From NCBI RefSeq assembly GCF_000975115.1, contig NZ_BBRE01000003.1, positions 124,001 to 188,000 of the forward strand: DNA of 64,000 nt, written 5' to 3'. Shown one piece after another: positions 8,046 through 16,339 of this stretch (positions are counted from its first letter, which is position 1; the number at the start of each line of letters is the position of its first letter). A program made the translations under genes and the position numbers. The stretch comes from Demequina oxidasica. GTDB taxonomy: Bacteria; Actinomycetota; Actinomycetes; Actinomycetales; Demequinaceae. The notes beneath the pieces were generated by a model. It was not told the DNA's origin, did no database searches, and worked only from the letters and a program-made list of their open reading frames with translations.

Positions 8046-9790
8046 CCGCTCCGCTTGCCCCAACCCCTCGCGTTGCCACACGCCGGCGCGCATCACTTCT
8101 ACGATCCGTTCTTCGCCAGCCACTCGGCGCCGTCGCTCTCGCAGTGATTGCATTGTTTGTCATCGTCGCGATCATTGGACCGTGGATTGTGCCCGGCGAC
8201 GCCTACACGGCACATCTGGACGCGATCCTTCTGCCGCCTGGGCCCGACCACATCTTGGGCACTGACCCCTCGGGGCGCGACGTCCTCAGCAGGCTCATCA
8301 TCGCCACTCGTTCCAGCATGCTCGGTGCTGCGATCGCCCTCGTGGTCGCAGCGGCCATCGGGATCTCGACTGGTTTGATTGCCGGCTATTACCGTGGCTG
8401 GTTCGAATCTGTCTTCAGCTACGGCGCGTCGCTCTTCCTTGCACTTCCGTCGATGGTCGTGCTGCTTGCAGCACGCTCGGTCATCGGACCCAACCTTTGG
8501 TGGGCGATGGTGATCTTCGGAGTGATCGTGTCACCAGCGTTCTACCGGCTAACCTTCGCCACTGTCGCAGGCGTCCGCCACGAGCTTTACGTTGACGCCG
8601 CACGCACGTCGGGATTGTCCGACGTCCGCATTGTCGGCCGACACATCCTCTCCGTGGTTCGCGCCCCCGTCATCATTCAGGCGGCTGGAATTGCCGGTGT
8701 CGCCATCGGCATTCAGGCTGGCCTCGAGTTCCTAGGAATGGGCGACGCCAAGCTCATCACCTGGGGAGGGATGCTGAACGACGGGTTCCAGGCGATTTAC
8801 CGGCAACCCTGGCTGCTGGCGTGGCCCACGCTCGCGCTAGTACTCATTTCTGTGGCCCTCACCCTCGTCGCCAACACCCTGCGTGACGTCCTGGAGCGGT
8901 CATCCAGTGCCCGCCGGTCTCGCTCCAGCGAGCAAGCGCCCGCGGTGTACACGATTCCGGCGGGGACAGCCCTGAGCGTGCGCGACCTTGAGGTCGCCTA
9001 CGGCGACGACAAGGCGAAGCAGGCTGTAGTCGTACGTAACGTCAGCTTCGATGTCGCACCTGGCGAGGTCCTTGGCCTCGTTGGCGAATCCGGCTCCGGC
9101 AAGACTCAGACAGCCTTCGCCATCCTCGATGTACTGCCTGGTGGTGGACGAATTACTGCGGGTTGCGTGGCGTTGGCCGGCAAGGTCACGACCCAGGCTG
9201 AGCGAGCACATGAACGCGGACGCTCTGTCGCGTACATCCCTCAGGAGCCGATGTCTAACCTCGATCCGTCTTACACAATCGGCGCCCAGCTCACCAAGCC
9301 GATGCGCAAGTGCGCGAAGATGACCAAGACCGAGGCCAACGCTAATGCGCTGCGACTCCTCAACCGGGTCGGTATCGCCAATCCCGAGCGCGTGATGGGG
9401 CTCTACCCTCACCAGGTGTCGGGAGGCATGGCACAGCGCGTACTCATCGCGGGCGCCATTGCGACCGAACCCGACGTCTTGATCGCGGACGAGCCGACAA
9501 CCGCACTGGACGTGACCGTGCAGGCCGAGGTTCTCGACCTGCTCAGGGACCTCCAGGCGGAGTTTGGTATGGCCATGGTGATCGTTACTCACAACTTTGG
9601 CGTCGTCGCGGATATTTGCGACCGAGTCGCGGTCATGCAGGACGGATCGATCGTCGAGACCGGAGACGTGGAGTCGGTCTTTGACCACCCGCAACACCCT
9701 TACACGCGCGAGTTGCTCGGCGCGATACTCGACGACGCCAGCGTCCGTGAGCTGCCTTCGCCCACGACTACGAATGGGGTGCTGTCATGA
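8042..9790 (+). CDS. fused ABC permease (DppC) and ATPase (DppD)
   Basis: A 582-residue protein. Residues 1 to about 290 are a DppC-type permease with a GTDPSGRDVLSRL motif after the first helix and an EAA-like loop (AARTSGLSDVRIVGRHIL). Residues about 300-582 are an ABC ATPase: Walker A GESGSGKT at about 348, signature SGGMAQR, Walker B VLIADEPTTALD, and the C-terminal HPYTRELL typical of Opp/Dpp ATPases. DppC and DppD are usually separate; the fusion is known in some actinobacteria and fixes their stoichiometry. The ATG at 8042 overlaps the upstream stop. It is followed by the partner ATPase with another ATGA overlap. Confidence 0.92.
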   Translation: MTAPLAPTPRVATRRRASLLRSVLRQPLGAVALAVIALFVIVAIIGPWIVPGDAYTAHLDAILLPPGPDHILGTDPSGRDVLSRLIIATRSSMLGAAIALVVAAAIGISTGLIAGYYRGWFESVFSYGASLFLALPSMVVLLAARSVIGPNLWWAMVIFGVIVSPAFYRLTFATVAGVRHELYVDAARTSGLSDVRIVGRHILSVVRAPVIIQAAGIAGVAIGIQAGLEFLGMGDAKLITWGGMLNDGFQAIYRQPWLLAWPTLALVLISVALTLVANTLRDVLERSSSARRSRSSEQAPAVYTIPAGTALSVRDLEVAYGDDKAKQAVVVRNVSFDVAPGEVLGLVGESGSGKTQTAFAILDVLPGGGRITAGCVALAGKVTTQAERAHERGRSVAYIPQEPMSNLDPSYTIGAQLTKPMRKCAKMTKTEANANALRLLNRVGIANPERVMGLYPHQVSGGMAQRVLIAGAIATEPDVLIADEPTTALDVTVQAEVLDLLRDLQAEFGMAMVIVTHNFGVVADICDRVAVMQDGSIVETGDVESVFDHPQHPYTRELLGAILDDASVRELPSPTTTNGVLS

Positions 9791-10644
9791 CCGAGCCATT
9801 GTTGGCAGTTGAAGACCTGCGTGTCGCCTATCCAGGGCGAGGCTTTCGCTCGCCTGACACGGAGATCCTGCACGGCGTCTCGCTCGACATCACCGCCGGC
9901 GAAACAGTCGGCCTCGTAGGCGAATCCGGGTCGGGCAAGACGACGCTCGGTCGCGCGCTTCTGGGCCTCGCGCCAGTGACCGGCGGACGCATCAAGTTCA
10001 AGGGTGAGGACATCACCCACGCCGACAAGGCCGCGCGCCGACGCCTCACACGCGACATTCAGGTGGTATTTCAGGACCCCTACACGTCCATGAATCCCAA
10101 CCTGACAATCGAGCAGACGCTCACCGAGCCTCTGCGAGCGAACGGAACGAGCAAACGGGATGCCCTCGACAAGGTAGCCGCGATGCTCGATGCCGTACAC
10201 CTGCCCACCGACTCATTGGGGCGCTATCCCAACGAGTTCTCCGGCGGACAGCGTCAGCGCATCGCGGTCGCACGCGCGCTCACTCTCGATCCCTCGCTGA
10301 TCGTTTGCGATGAGCCCGTGTCCGCCCTCGACCTCAGCAATCAGCGCCGTGTTCTCGACCTCTTTATCGAGATCCAGGAACGCACCGGCGTCGCATATCT
10401 CTTTGTGTCGCACGACCTGGCGGTAATCCGTCACCTCAGCCATCGTGTCGCTGTGCTCTACCAAGGCGACATCGTGGAGTGGGGCGGGTGCGACCAAGTG
10501 ACAGCGTGTCCGGAACACCCGTATACCCAGCGCCTCCTCATGGCAGCGCCAGTTCCCCACCCGATCAAGCAGGCACGGCATCGCGCGGATCGCCAGCGAG
10601 TCCTTGCGGCGCAACGCGAAGCCGAACTGCAGTCCGGCGCTTAA
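9787..10644 (+). CDS. ABC transporter ATPase, DppF type
   Basis: A 285-residue ATPase with Walker [10 protein letters not shown] at about residue 45, Q-loop QDPYTSMNP, signature FSGGQRQR, Walker [13 protein letters not shown], switch His in [10 protein letters not shown], and HPYTQRLL near the end. Residue order and length are those of DppF/OppF. It would pair with the ATPase half of the preceding fusion protein to power import. The coding region overlaps the fusion gene by four bases and is followed after 63 bases by the GH3 fusion gene. Confidence 0.93.
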   Translation: MTEPLLAVEDLRVAYPGRGFRSPDTEILHGVSLDITAGETVGLVGESGSGKTTLGRALLGLAPVTGGRIKFKGEDITHADKAARRRLTRDIQVVFQDPYTSMNPNLTIEQTLTEPLRANGTSKRDALDKVAAMLDAVHLPTDSLGRYPNEFSGGQRQRIAVARALTLDPSLIVCDEPVSALDLSNQRRVLDLFIEIQERTGVAYLFVSHDLAVIRHLSHRVAVLYQGDIVEWGGCDQVTACPEHPYTQRLLMAAPVPHPIKQARHRADRQRVLAAQREAELQSGA

Positions 10645-10707
10645 CACCACTTTCGCTCGACCTCACGGCGGGCACCCACCCCCAGTCCCGCTGAAAGGAC
10701 AACCCCC

Positions 10708-13089
10708 ATGTCTCTACCAAGTGCCGCCATTTTCGACCTTGACGGCGTGATTGTCGACACCGCTCCCTTGCACTTCAATGCCTGGCGCCACACCGCGGCA
10801 GAGCTGGGATTCGAGCTCGACGCCGCCACGGGCGAGGGACTCAAGGGAGTCGGTCGTGGAGACGCGCTCGAGATCGTGCTTCGCTCCGGCGGCATCGACC
10901 CCTCCACGGTCGATGCGGGCAGGCTCGCGGACCAGAAGAACGACCGCTACGTGAAGTCACTGGAGTCCATCTCCACTGCAGATCTGCTTCCGGGCGCACT
11001 CCAATTGCTGACGGACCTGCGTGAAGCCGGCGTCCCCGTCGCATTGGCAAGCGCGAGCCGCAACGCCCTCACTATCTTGGAGCGGCTCGGCATCGTCGGA
11101 CTCTTCGACGCCATCGTCGACGGCAATCAGATTCTGCGCACCAAGCCCGACCCAGAGGTCTTCCTTCTTGCCGCCGAACTACTGGGAGTCGATGCCGCAA
11201 AGTGCGTCGTCTTCGAGGATGCCGATGCCGGGGTGGCTGCGGCGACCGCGGCAGGAATGAGGGTTGTCGGCATCGGTTTGCCGGGCACCCTTCTGGCGGC
11301 CGATGCTGTGGTGCCCGACCTTGCGCACGTCACTGAGACACCGGCGGCGCTCCTTCCCGACCTCAACGCGCTGCACGGGGTTCACCTTGACCGAGCACCA
11401 TTCCACCTCGACGACGAGGCTCAGCAGTGGGTTCGTTCCACTCTCGCATCCTTAAATGGGGACCGGCGCGTGGGTCAGCTCTTCTGCCTACTTGCCGACC
11501 CCGACACCACCACACAGGCAGACGCGGATTTCGCGGTGGCGGAGCCCGGCGGCTACATGCGGCGCCCCTCGATGTCTCACGACGTCGTTTCCTTCAACAC
11601 GTATCTCCAGAGCAAGGCCGACGTCCCGCTGCTCATCGCGGCTAACCTTGAAGCCGGCCCCCACGGCGTTGCCTTTGACCAGACATCCATGGGCTCTCCT
11701 CTCCAGGCAGCCGCTACGGGTGACGCAGAGAGTGCGCGCCGCATCGGCGAAGTCTGCGCCGTCCAGGGTCGCGCCATGGGAGTGAACTGGGCCTTCTCAC
11801 CCATCGTGGATATCCAACTCAACTGGCGCAACCCCATTGTCCTCACGCGGGGCTTTGGATCCAACGCGAGTGTCGTTGCCGACATGGGCGAGGCATTCGT
11901 CAAGGGACTGCAGGACAACGGCGTCGCCGCTTCGGTCAAACACTGGCCGGGCGATGGCGTAGACGATCGCGACCAACACCTGGTCACCACTGTTAATACG
12001 TTGTCGACCGACGAATGGGACTCATCGTTTGGTGCCGTCTACCGCCGCATGATCGAAGCAGATGCGCTGACCATCATGGCCGCCCACATCGCCCTTCCCA
12101 GCTACTCGAGGGCGCTGCGTCCGGGCATCGCCGACGACGACATTCTGCCCGCAAGCCTCGCTCCAGAGATCACCACCGAGCTGCTCCGTGACCGACTTGG
12201 CTTCGCCGGCGTCGTCGTGACAGACGCGTCGCTCATGGCTGGAATGCAGATGTCGATGCCCCGTGCTCAGGCAGTTCCGCAGTCCATAGCCGCGGGTTGC
12301 GACATGTTCCTCTTCACTGAGGACTACGCCACCGACCTCGAGCACCTACGTGCCGGAATCGCAGCGGGGATCGTCTCAACAGCGCGACTCAACGAGGCTG
12401 TGACCCGAGTTCTCGCGCTCAAGGCCGCTCTTGGGCTGCACCACGCCTCGACTCAGGCCGACCTCGTTCCTGACTCACTGGCCCAGGTCAATCGCGGTCA
12501 GCACGAGGGCTGGGCCGCTGAGCAGGCGGCTCGCGCCATCACGCTCGTGAAGAGTGAGGAAGGCCTACTGCCACTTTCCGTAAGTGAGCGTCCGCGCGTC
12601 CTGCTTTACTCACTTCGCGGCGGTCCTATGCCGTCAACAGGTCCCGCGGAGAAGTTCCGGGATGCCCTCAATGAGCGCGGATTTACTGCCACGTTGCACG
12701 TCGATCCGCCCCGCGAGGAAACAATGTTCCGCCCCGTGGGCCAGGCTGGTGCCGTCACGGGCGCCGAACTCTTCGAGGGCTACGACGCGGTGATCTACGT
12801 CGCCGACATTCAGCCGTCCTCGAATTTCCACACCGCTCGCCCAGATTGGACCTTCTGGACGGCGGCGAACCTGCCGCGCTTCACTCACTCGATTCCTACC
12901 CTGTTCGTGTCGCTCGGCAACCCGTACCACCTGCAGGATGTCCCTCGTGTCAAGACGTATGTCAACGCATACGCCGCCAATGATGCGACCGTGGAGGCTG
13001 TCGTCAATTGCCTCACCGGCGCGGCACCCTTCCTGGGAACCTCGCCCGTCGACCCGTTCTGTGACTATTGGGATGCGAGGCTGACCTAG
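10708..13089 (+). CDS. beta-phosphoglucomutase / GH3 glycosidase-phosphorylase fusion
   Basis: A 793-residue protein of two enzymes. Residues 1-220 are a HAD-family beta-phosphoglucomutase: FDLDGVIVD (nucleophile D10, acid/base D12), the cap motif LKGVGRGDALE, ALASASRN, and KPDPEVF. Residues about 235-793 are GH3. The (beta/alpha)8 barrel carries KHWPGDG at 411-417, the D422-Q-H424 dyad on the loop used as acid/base in NagZ-like GH3 enzymes, and the likely nucleophile D506 in VVTDASLM. A C-terminal Rossmann-like domain follows. GH3 enzymes with this dyad include true glycoside phosphorylases. A retaining beta-phosphorylase would make a beta-sugar-1-phosphate, the substrate class of beta-PGM. 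There is no signal peptide. Sugar specificity is unknown. Confidence 0.88.
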   Translation: MSLPSAAIFDLDGVIVDTAPLHFNAWRHTAAELGFELDAATGEGLKGVGRGDALEIVLRSGGIDPSTVDAGRLADQKNDRYVKSLESISTADLLPGALQLLTDLREAGVPVALASASRNALTILERLGIVGLFDAIVDGNQILRTKPDPEVFLLAAELLGVDAAKCVVFEDADAGVAAATAAGMRVVGIGLPGTLLAADAVVPDLAHVTETPAALLPDLNALHGVHLDRAPFHLDDEAQQWVRSTLASLNGDRRVGQLFCLLADPDTTTQADADFAVAEPGGYMRRPSMSHDVVSFNTYLQSKADVPLLIAANLEAGPHGVAFDQTSMGSPLQAAATGDAESARRIGEVCAVQGRAMGVNWAFSPIVDIQLNWRNPIVLTRGFGSNASVVADMGEAFVKGLQDNGVAASVKHWPGDGVDDRDQHLVTTVNTLSTDEWDSSFGAVYRRMIEADALTIMAAHIALPSYSRALRPGIADDDILPASLAPEITTELLRDRLGFAGVVVTDASLMAGMQMSMPRAQAVPQSIAAGCDMFLFTEDYATDLEHLRAGIAAGIVSTARLNEAVTRVLALKAALGLHHASTQADLVPDSLAQVNRGQHEGWAAEQAARAITLVKSEEGLLPLSVSERPRVLLYSLRGGPMPSTGPAEKFRDALNERGFTATLHVDPPREETMFRPVGQAGAVTGAELFEGYDAVIYVADIQPSSNFHTARPDWTFWTAANLPRFTHSIPTLFVSLGNPYHLQDVPRVKTYVNAYAANDATVEAVVNCLTGAAPFLGTSPVDPFCDYWDARLT

Positions 13090-13095
13090 GTCAGC
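13080..13095. repeat. 16-bp perfect palindrome over the stop codon
   Basis: GCTGACCTAGGTCAGC is its own reverse complement and spans the TAG stop at 13087-13089 of the fusion gene. As RNA it could form a 6-bp stem with a CTAG loop, a weak terminator without a T-run; as DNA it could be a dimeric protein-binding site. It lies 8 bases before the right copy of the tRNA-containing repeat. Confidence 0.5.
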
Positions 13096-13103
13096 TTCCT
13101 GGG

Positions 13104-13196
13104 GCGGCAAGCCCGCGTCACGCCCTCGTAGCTCAGCGGATAGAGCACCGGTCTCCGGTACCGAAGGTCGCAGGTTCGACTCCTGTCGAGGGCACC
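13104..13196. repeat. 93-bp direct repeat, right copy (contains tRNA-Arg)
   Basis: The partner of 1606-1698, with 92 of 93 bases identical. It ends 2 bases past the tRNA discriminator base and directly abuts the stop codon of the LacI-family gene at 13197. Homologous recombination between the copies would delete the 11.5-kb rhamnosidase/importer block and leave one intact tRNA gene. Confidence 0.9.
13122..13194 (+). tRNA. tRNA-Arg (anticodon CCG), copy 2
   Basis: The same 73-base cloverleaf as the tRNA at 1624-1696, with full acceptor pairing and the anticodon loop CTCCGGT, again giving CCG. The only change is C at loop position 32. The identical 18-base 5' flank shows that the copies arose by duplication of a segment larger than the gene. 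Confidence 0.93.
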
Positions 13197-14219
13197 CTAT
13201 GTTGCGGCTGCGGCCGTTGACTCGCGCACCACGAGCTCCGGCTGAAACACCACCTGCTGACTGTCGCGCTCCTCACCAATATCTCCGAGCAAAAGTTCGA
13301 CCGCCGTCGAACCGATGAGCTCGCGAGGCTGGCGCACGGACGTGACGGGAACCACTGCGGCGGCCGCAAAGCTGATGTCGTCGTAGCCGACCAGCGCCAC
13401 GTCGCGGGGAATGCTCAGCGGCTCCGGGCCGCTCAGGAGGGCCTGTTGCACACCGAGAGCGACCAAATCGTTCGCGGCAAAGATGGCATCGAAGCGGCCG
13501 GTGCGCACTCCCGCTCCGACGCGGGCGCCGGCAGTCTGACCTGCGGCGAGAGTCAGGGCGCTCGTCTCGATGTACTCGACGCTGCCGCGGCCAGCGGCCT
13601 CGACCGCATCGCAGGCTCCGCGATACCGATCCGCCACCTGCCTGATTCTGAGCGGGCCGCCTACGAAGGCGATCTTGGTGCGGCCGATGGCGATCAGGTG
13701 CTCCGTCGCAATACGGCCTCCCGCAACATCGTCTACCGATACCGAAGGGAAGTCGCTGTCGGTGGCTCCACGGTCGACGAGCACCACGGGAATGCCTCGC
13801 GCACGCAGCCGGTGCAGTCGCGGCAGGTCGTCGCTCACGGGCGAGATCAGCACGCCGGCAACCCGCTGCGTCTCGAACAAGTCCAGGTACCGGTCCTCGC
13901 GCTCGGAGGACTCATCACTGTTGGCCAGTAGCACGCTCAGTCCCACGTCAGCGGCGGCGCGTTCCGCTCCCTTTGCGAGGTCCGTAAAGAACGGGTTGCC
14001 GACATCGAGGACGATCAGTCCGAGAGACGTGCTCTGACCTGCGCGCAGTTGGCGCGCTGCCGCGTTGGGGACGTAGCCAAGGTCGGCGATGGCACGGTTG
14101 ACGCGCTCGACAGTGGCCGCCTTGACGCGGTCAGGTCGGTTGAGCACGTTTGAGACAGTGCCCGAGGACACCCCGGCGCGCACCGCCACGTCCTTGAGGC
14201 TGATTGTCACGTTATCCAC
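13197..14219 (-). CDS. LacI-family transcriptional regulator of the rhamnose operon
   Basis: A 340-residue repressor. The N-terminal LacI HTH is SLKDVAVRAGVSSGTVSNVLNR split into its two helices, followed by the hinge AARQLRAGQS and a periplasmic-binding-protein-like sugar domain (GLIVLDVGNPFF to the C-terminus). The start is GTG at 14219 or GTG at 14210; LacI proteins often begin at the second (MTISLKD). It is divergent from the rhamnose mutarotase and importer genes, whose promoters hold AACGATTC-type sites, so it probably represses them with rhamnose or a pathway intermediate as inducer (inferred). Confidence 0.9.
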   Translation of the reverse strand: MDNVTISLKDVAVRAGVSSGTVSNVLNRPDRVKAATVERVNRAIADLGYVPNAAARQLRAGQSTSLGLIVLDVGNPFFTDLAKGAERAAADVGLSVLLANSDESSEREDRYLDLFETQRVAGVLISPVSDDLPRLHRLRARGIPVVLVDRGATDSDFPSVSVDDVAGGRIATEHLIAIGRTKIAFVGGPLRIRQVADRYRGACDAVEAAGRGSVEYIETSALTLAAGQTAGARVGAGVRTGRFDAIFAANDLVALGVQQALLSGPEPLSIPRDVALVGYDDISFAAAAVVPVTSVRQPRELIGSTAVELLLGDIGEERDSQQVVFQPELVVRESTAAAAT

Positions 14220-14266
14220 GCTCCACTGTGTTGTGTTCCTTCACACTCTAATGGATGGTTCGAGAA

Positions 14267-14288
14267 TTGACGACGATTCATTTATACT
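14267..14288 (+). promoter_or_regulatory. rhaM promoter with LacI-type operator
   Basis: A -10 hexamer TATACT is at 14283-14288. Immediately upstream, TTGACGACGATTCA (14267-14280) resembles the operator TTGAAACGATTCAA at 14778-14791 (11 of 14 positions). A repressor bound here would cover the -35 to -10 region of rhaM and sit upstream of the divergent lacI-type gene. Confidence 0.5.
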
Positions 14289-14311
14289 GCTGCGAGCGTA
14301 GGGTGTTGACC

Positions 14312-14659
14312 ATGACGCGCATCTGCTTCCAACTCCAGGTCCGGCCCGAGCTGATCGACGAGTATGTCGAACTCCATCGGGCTGTATGGCCCCCAATGTT
14401 GCGTGCGATCGAGGATTCTGGTCGCACCAACTACTCCCTGTTCCTACGCGAGGACGGGTTGCTGGTGGGCTATTACGAGACCAATGACGATGTCGAATCA
14501 GCGCGCCGCCTTGCGGAAGATCCACGTACCGAGGAGTGGGAAGAACAGGCACAACGCTTCTTCGTGGCCTTGGAGGGAAGCCGGGCCGACCAGAGCGCCC
14601 CCTTGCTTCGCGAAGTATTCAATCTCGAGGAACAGGTCGCGACCTTAGACACCCAGTAG
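14312..14659 (+). CDS. rhaM: L-rhamnose mutarotase
   Basis: A 115-residue protein that interconverts alpha and beta anomers of L-rhamnose, supplying the isomerase with its preferred anomer. It matches the RhaM family in length (about 105-115) and in motifs: CFQLQVRPELIDEYVELH near the start, VWPPMLRAIEDSGRTNYS (the His and Trp/Pro region of the active site), and YYETNDD. The start ATG at 14312 is preferred over 14255, because the added residues would span the promoter. It is the first gene transcribed away from the LacI-type regulator. Confidence 0.93.
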   Translation: MTRICFQLQVRPELIDEYVELHRAVWPPMLRAIEDSGRTNYSLFLREDGLLVGYYETNDDVESARRLAEDPRTEEWEEQAQRFFVALEGSRADQSAPLLREVFNLEEQVATLDTQ

Positions 14660-14718
14660 CCGCCGCCCACCACCCCATCTTCAACGCCTCAATTGGATTG
14701 CGCATGCAGCGGTATTAC

Positions 14719-14791
14719 GGAATCGTTACCCGGCTCGGCTTGACGCATAGCCGACTGACACCTAAAGTTCTAACAAGTTGAAACGATTCAA
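14719..14791 (+). promoter_or_regulatory. rhamnose importer promoter with two operator candidates
   Basis: A -35 TTGACG (14740-14745) is separated by exactly 17 bases from a -10 TAAAGT (14763-14768). A near-palindrome TTGAAACGATTCAA at 14778-14791 lies over the expected transcription start. A second, inverted half-match GGAATCGTTACC lies at 14719-14730, upstream of the -35. The shared core AACGATTC is also near the mutarotase promoter, which suggests cooperative binding by the LacI-family repressor encoded next door. Confidence 0.6.
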
Positions 14792-14812
14792 TTTGAGACA
14801 AAAGGACCGTCA

Positions 14813-16339
14813 ATGTCGACAACCTCTGAGCCTGGCTCCGCCCAAGGCCCCGCGCTACGCCTCGACGGCGTCGCCAAGTCCTTTGGGCCCGTCGTTGCCC
14901 TCAAATTCGCCTCGCTGGACATGCTGCCGGGCAGCATCCACGCGCTGATCGGCGAGAACGGCGCAGGCAAGTCCACCCTCGTCAAAATCATCGCGGGTCT
15001 CTACCAGCGCGACAGCGGCGTCTTTGAGTACCAGGGCGACGTCGTCGATTTCTCCAACACCGCACAATCCAAGGACGCCGGCATCGCCGTGATTTACCAG
15101 GAGCCCACCCTGTTCCCTGACCTGTCGGTCACTGAGAACATCTTCATGGGGCGTCAGCCCACTGGCTCGCTAGGTCGGATTGACCGCAAGGCCATGCGTG
15201 CCACTGTTAAGGACCTTTTCACGCAGCTCGGGGTCAACATCGACCCCGACCGCCCCACGCGCGGGCTGTCGATCGCGGATCAGCAGATCATCGAGATCGC
15301 CAAGGCCATCTCGCTCGATGCTCGCGTACTGATCATGGACGAGCCCACCGCCGCACTGAGTGGCGTCGAGGTCGACCGCCTCTTCAAGGTGGCCCGCGGC
15401 CTCCGCGACGAGGGACGCGCGCTGCTATTCATTTCACACCGCTTCGACGAGGTCTTCGCGCTCTGCGACACCGTCACCGTCATGCGCGACGGAGAGTACG
15501 TCGCCACTTCCGCGATCGCCGAGACCACTGTCGAGGAAATGGTGCACCAGATGGTGGGCCGCGAGGTTGCCACCCTGTTCCCCAAGGAGCCCGCCGAGAT
15601 CGGCGACGAGGTGCTCAAGGTGGAGAACCTGACGGAACCTGGCGTCTTCCACGACGTCTCATTCTCCGTGCGTTCCGGGGAGATCGTTGCGCTTGCGGGC
15701 CTGGTAGGCGCCGGGCGCAGCGAGATCGCTCAGGCGATCTTCGGCGTCGACGACTACGAGTCCGGCACTGTCACGATCAACGGTAAGTCCGTGCGCAAGC
15801 ACGACCCCGCGAAAGCCATGGACCTAGGCATCGCGCTGGTTCCGGAGGATCGCCGCAAGCAGGGCGTCGTCCTCGACACCTCCGTGTCGCGCAACATCAC
15901 ACTCGCCATTCGCAAGACGCTCACCAAGGCCGGGCTGCTGTGGCCCACCGCAGAGAACCGTGCCGCGAGCCACTGGGCAGGACGTCTCGAGGTTAAGACA
16001 AACGCCCTCGACACCACCGTCGGTACCCTGAGCGGCGGCAACCAGCAGAAGGTGGTGCTCGCCAAGTGGCTGGCCACCAACCCCAGCCTGCTGATCGTCG
16101 ACGAGCCCACCCGCGGCATCGACATCGGCACCAAGTCAGAAGTTCACCGCGACCTGTCGCGACTAGCCGGACAGGGGCTCGCCATCATCATGATTTCCTC
16201 CGAACTGCCCGAGGTGCTCGGCATGGCCGACCGCGTCCTGGTGGTCCACGAGGGGCGCATTACGGCCGAGATTGATCGCGCCGATGCAACGCCTGAGTCA
16301 GTCATGTTCGCCGCCACCCACTCGAAGGCGGTTGCGTAA
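14813..16339 (+). CDS. rhamnose ABC importer, tandem ATPase
   Basis: A 508-residue protein with two ABC modules, as in RbsA/RhaT of carbohydrate uptake family 2. Module 1 has GENGAGKS at 47-54 and Walker [12 protein letters not shown], but a degenerate signature [14 protein letters not shown]. Module 2 has GLVGAGRS in place of Walker A (the usual CUT2 degeneracy), signature [15 protein letters not shown] and [14 protein letters not shown]. It energises import by the two permeases encoded next. AAAGGA lies 7 bases before the ATG. The stop overlaps the next start (TAATG). Confidence 0.93.
   Translation: MSTTSEPGSAQGPALRLDGVAKSFGPVVALKFASLDMLPGSIHALIGENGAGKSTLVKIIAGLYQRDSGVFEYQGDVVDFSNTAQSKDAGIAVIYQEPTLFPDLSVTENIFMGRQPTGSLGRIDRKAMRATVKDLFTQLGVNIDPDRPTRGLSIADQQIIEIAKAISLDARVLIMDEPTAALSGVEVDRLFKVARGLRDEGRALLFISHRFDEVFALCDTVTVMRDGEYVATSAIAETTVEEMVHQMVGREVATLFPKEPAEIGDEVLKVENLTEPGVFHDVSFSVRSGEIVALAGLVGAGRSEIAQAIFGVDDYESGTVTINGKSVRKHDPAKAMDLGIALVPEDRRKQGVVLDTSVSRNITLAIRKTLTKAGLLWPTAENRAASHWAGRLEVKTNALDTTVGTLSGGNQQKVVLAKWLATNPSLLIVDEPTRGIDIGTKSEVHRDLSRLAGQGLAIIMISSELPEVLGMADRVLVVHEGRITAEIDRADATPESVMFAATHSKAVA

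Noticed and set aside
8900-9697. 265-codon frame antisense to the ABC ATPase domain
   Set aside because: It covers a region with well-formed Walker motifs on the plus strand and has no ribosome site.
1606-13196. Classical att sites of an integrative element
   Set aside because: The repeats contain the full tRNA and its 5' flank instead of only the 3' end, and no integrase gene is present between them.
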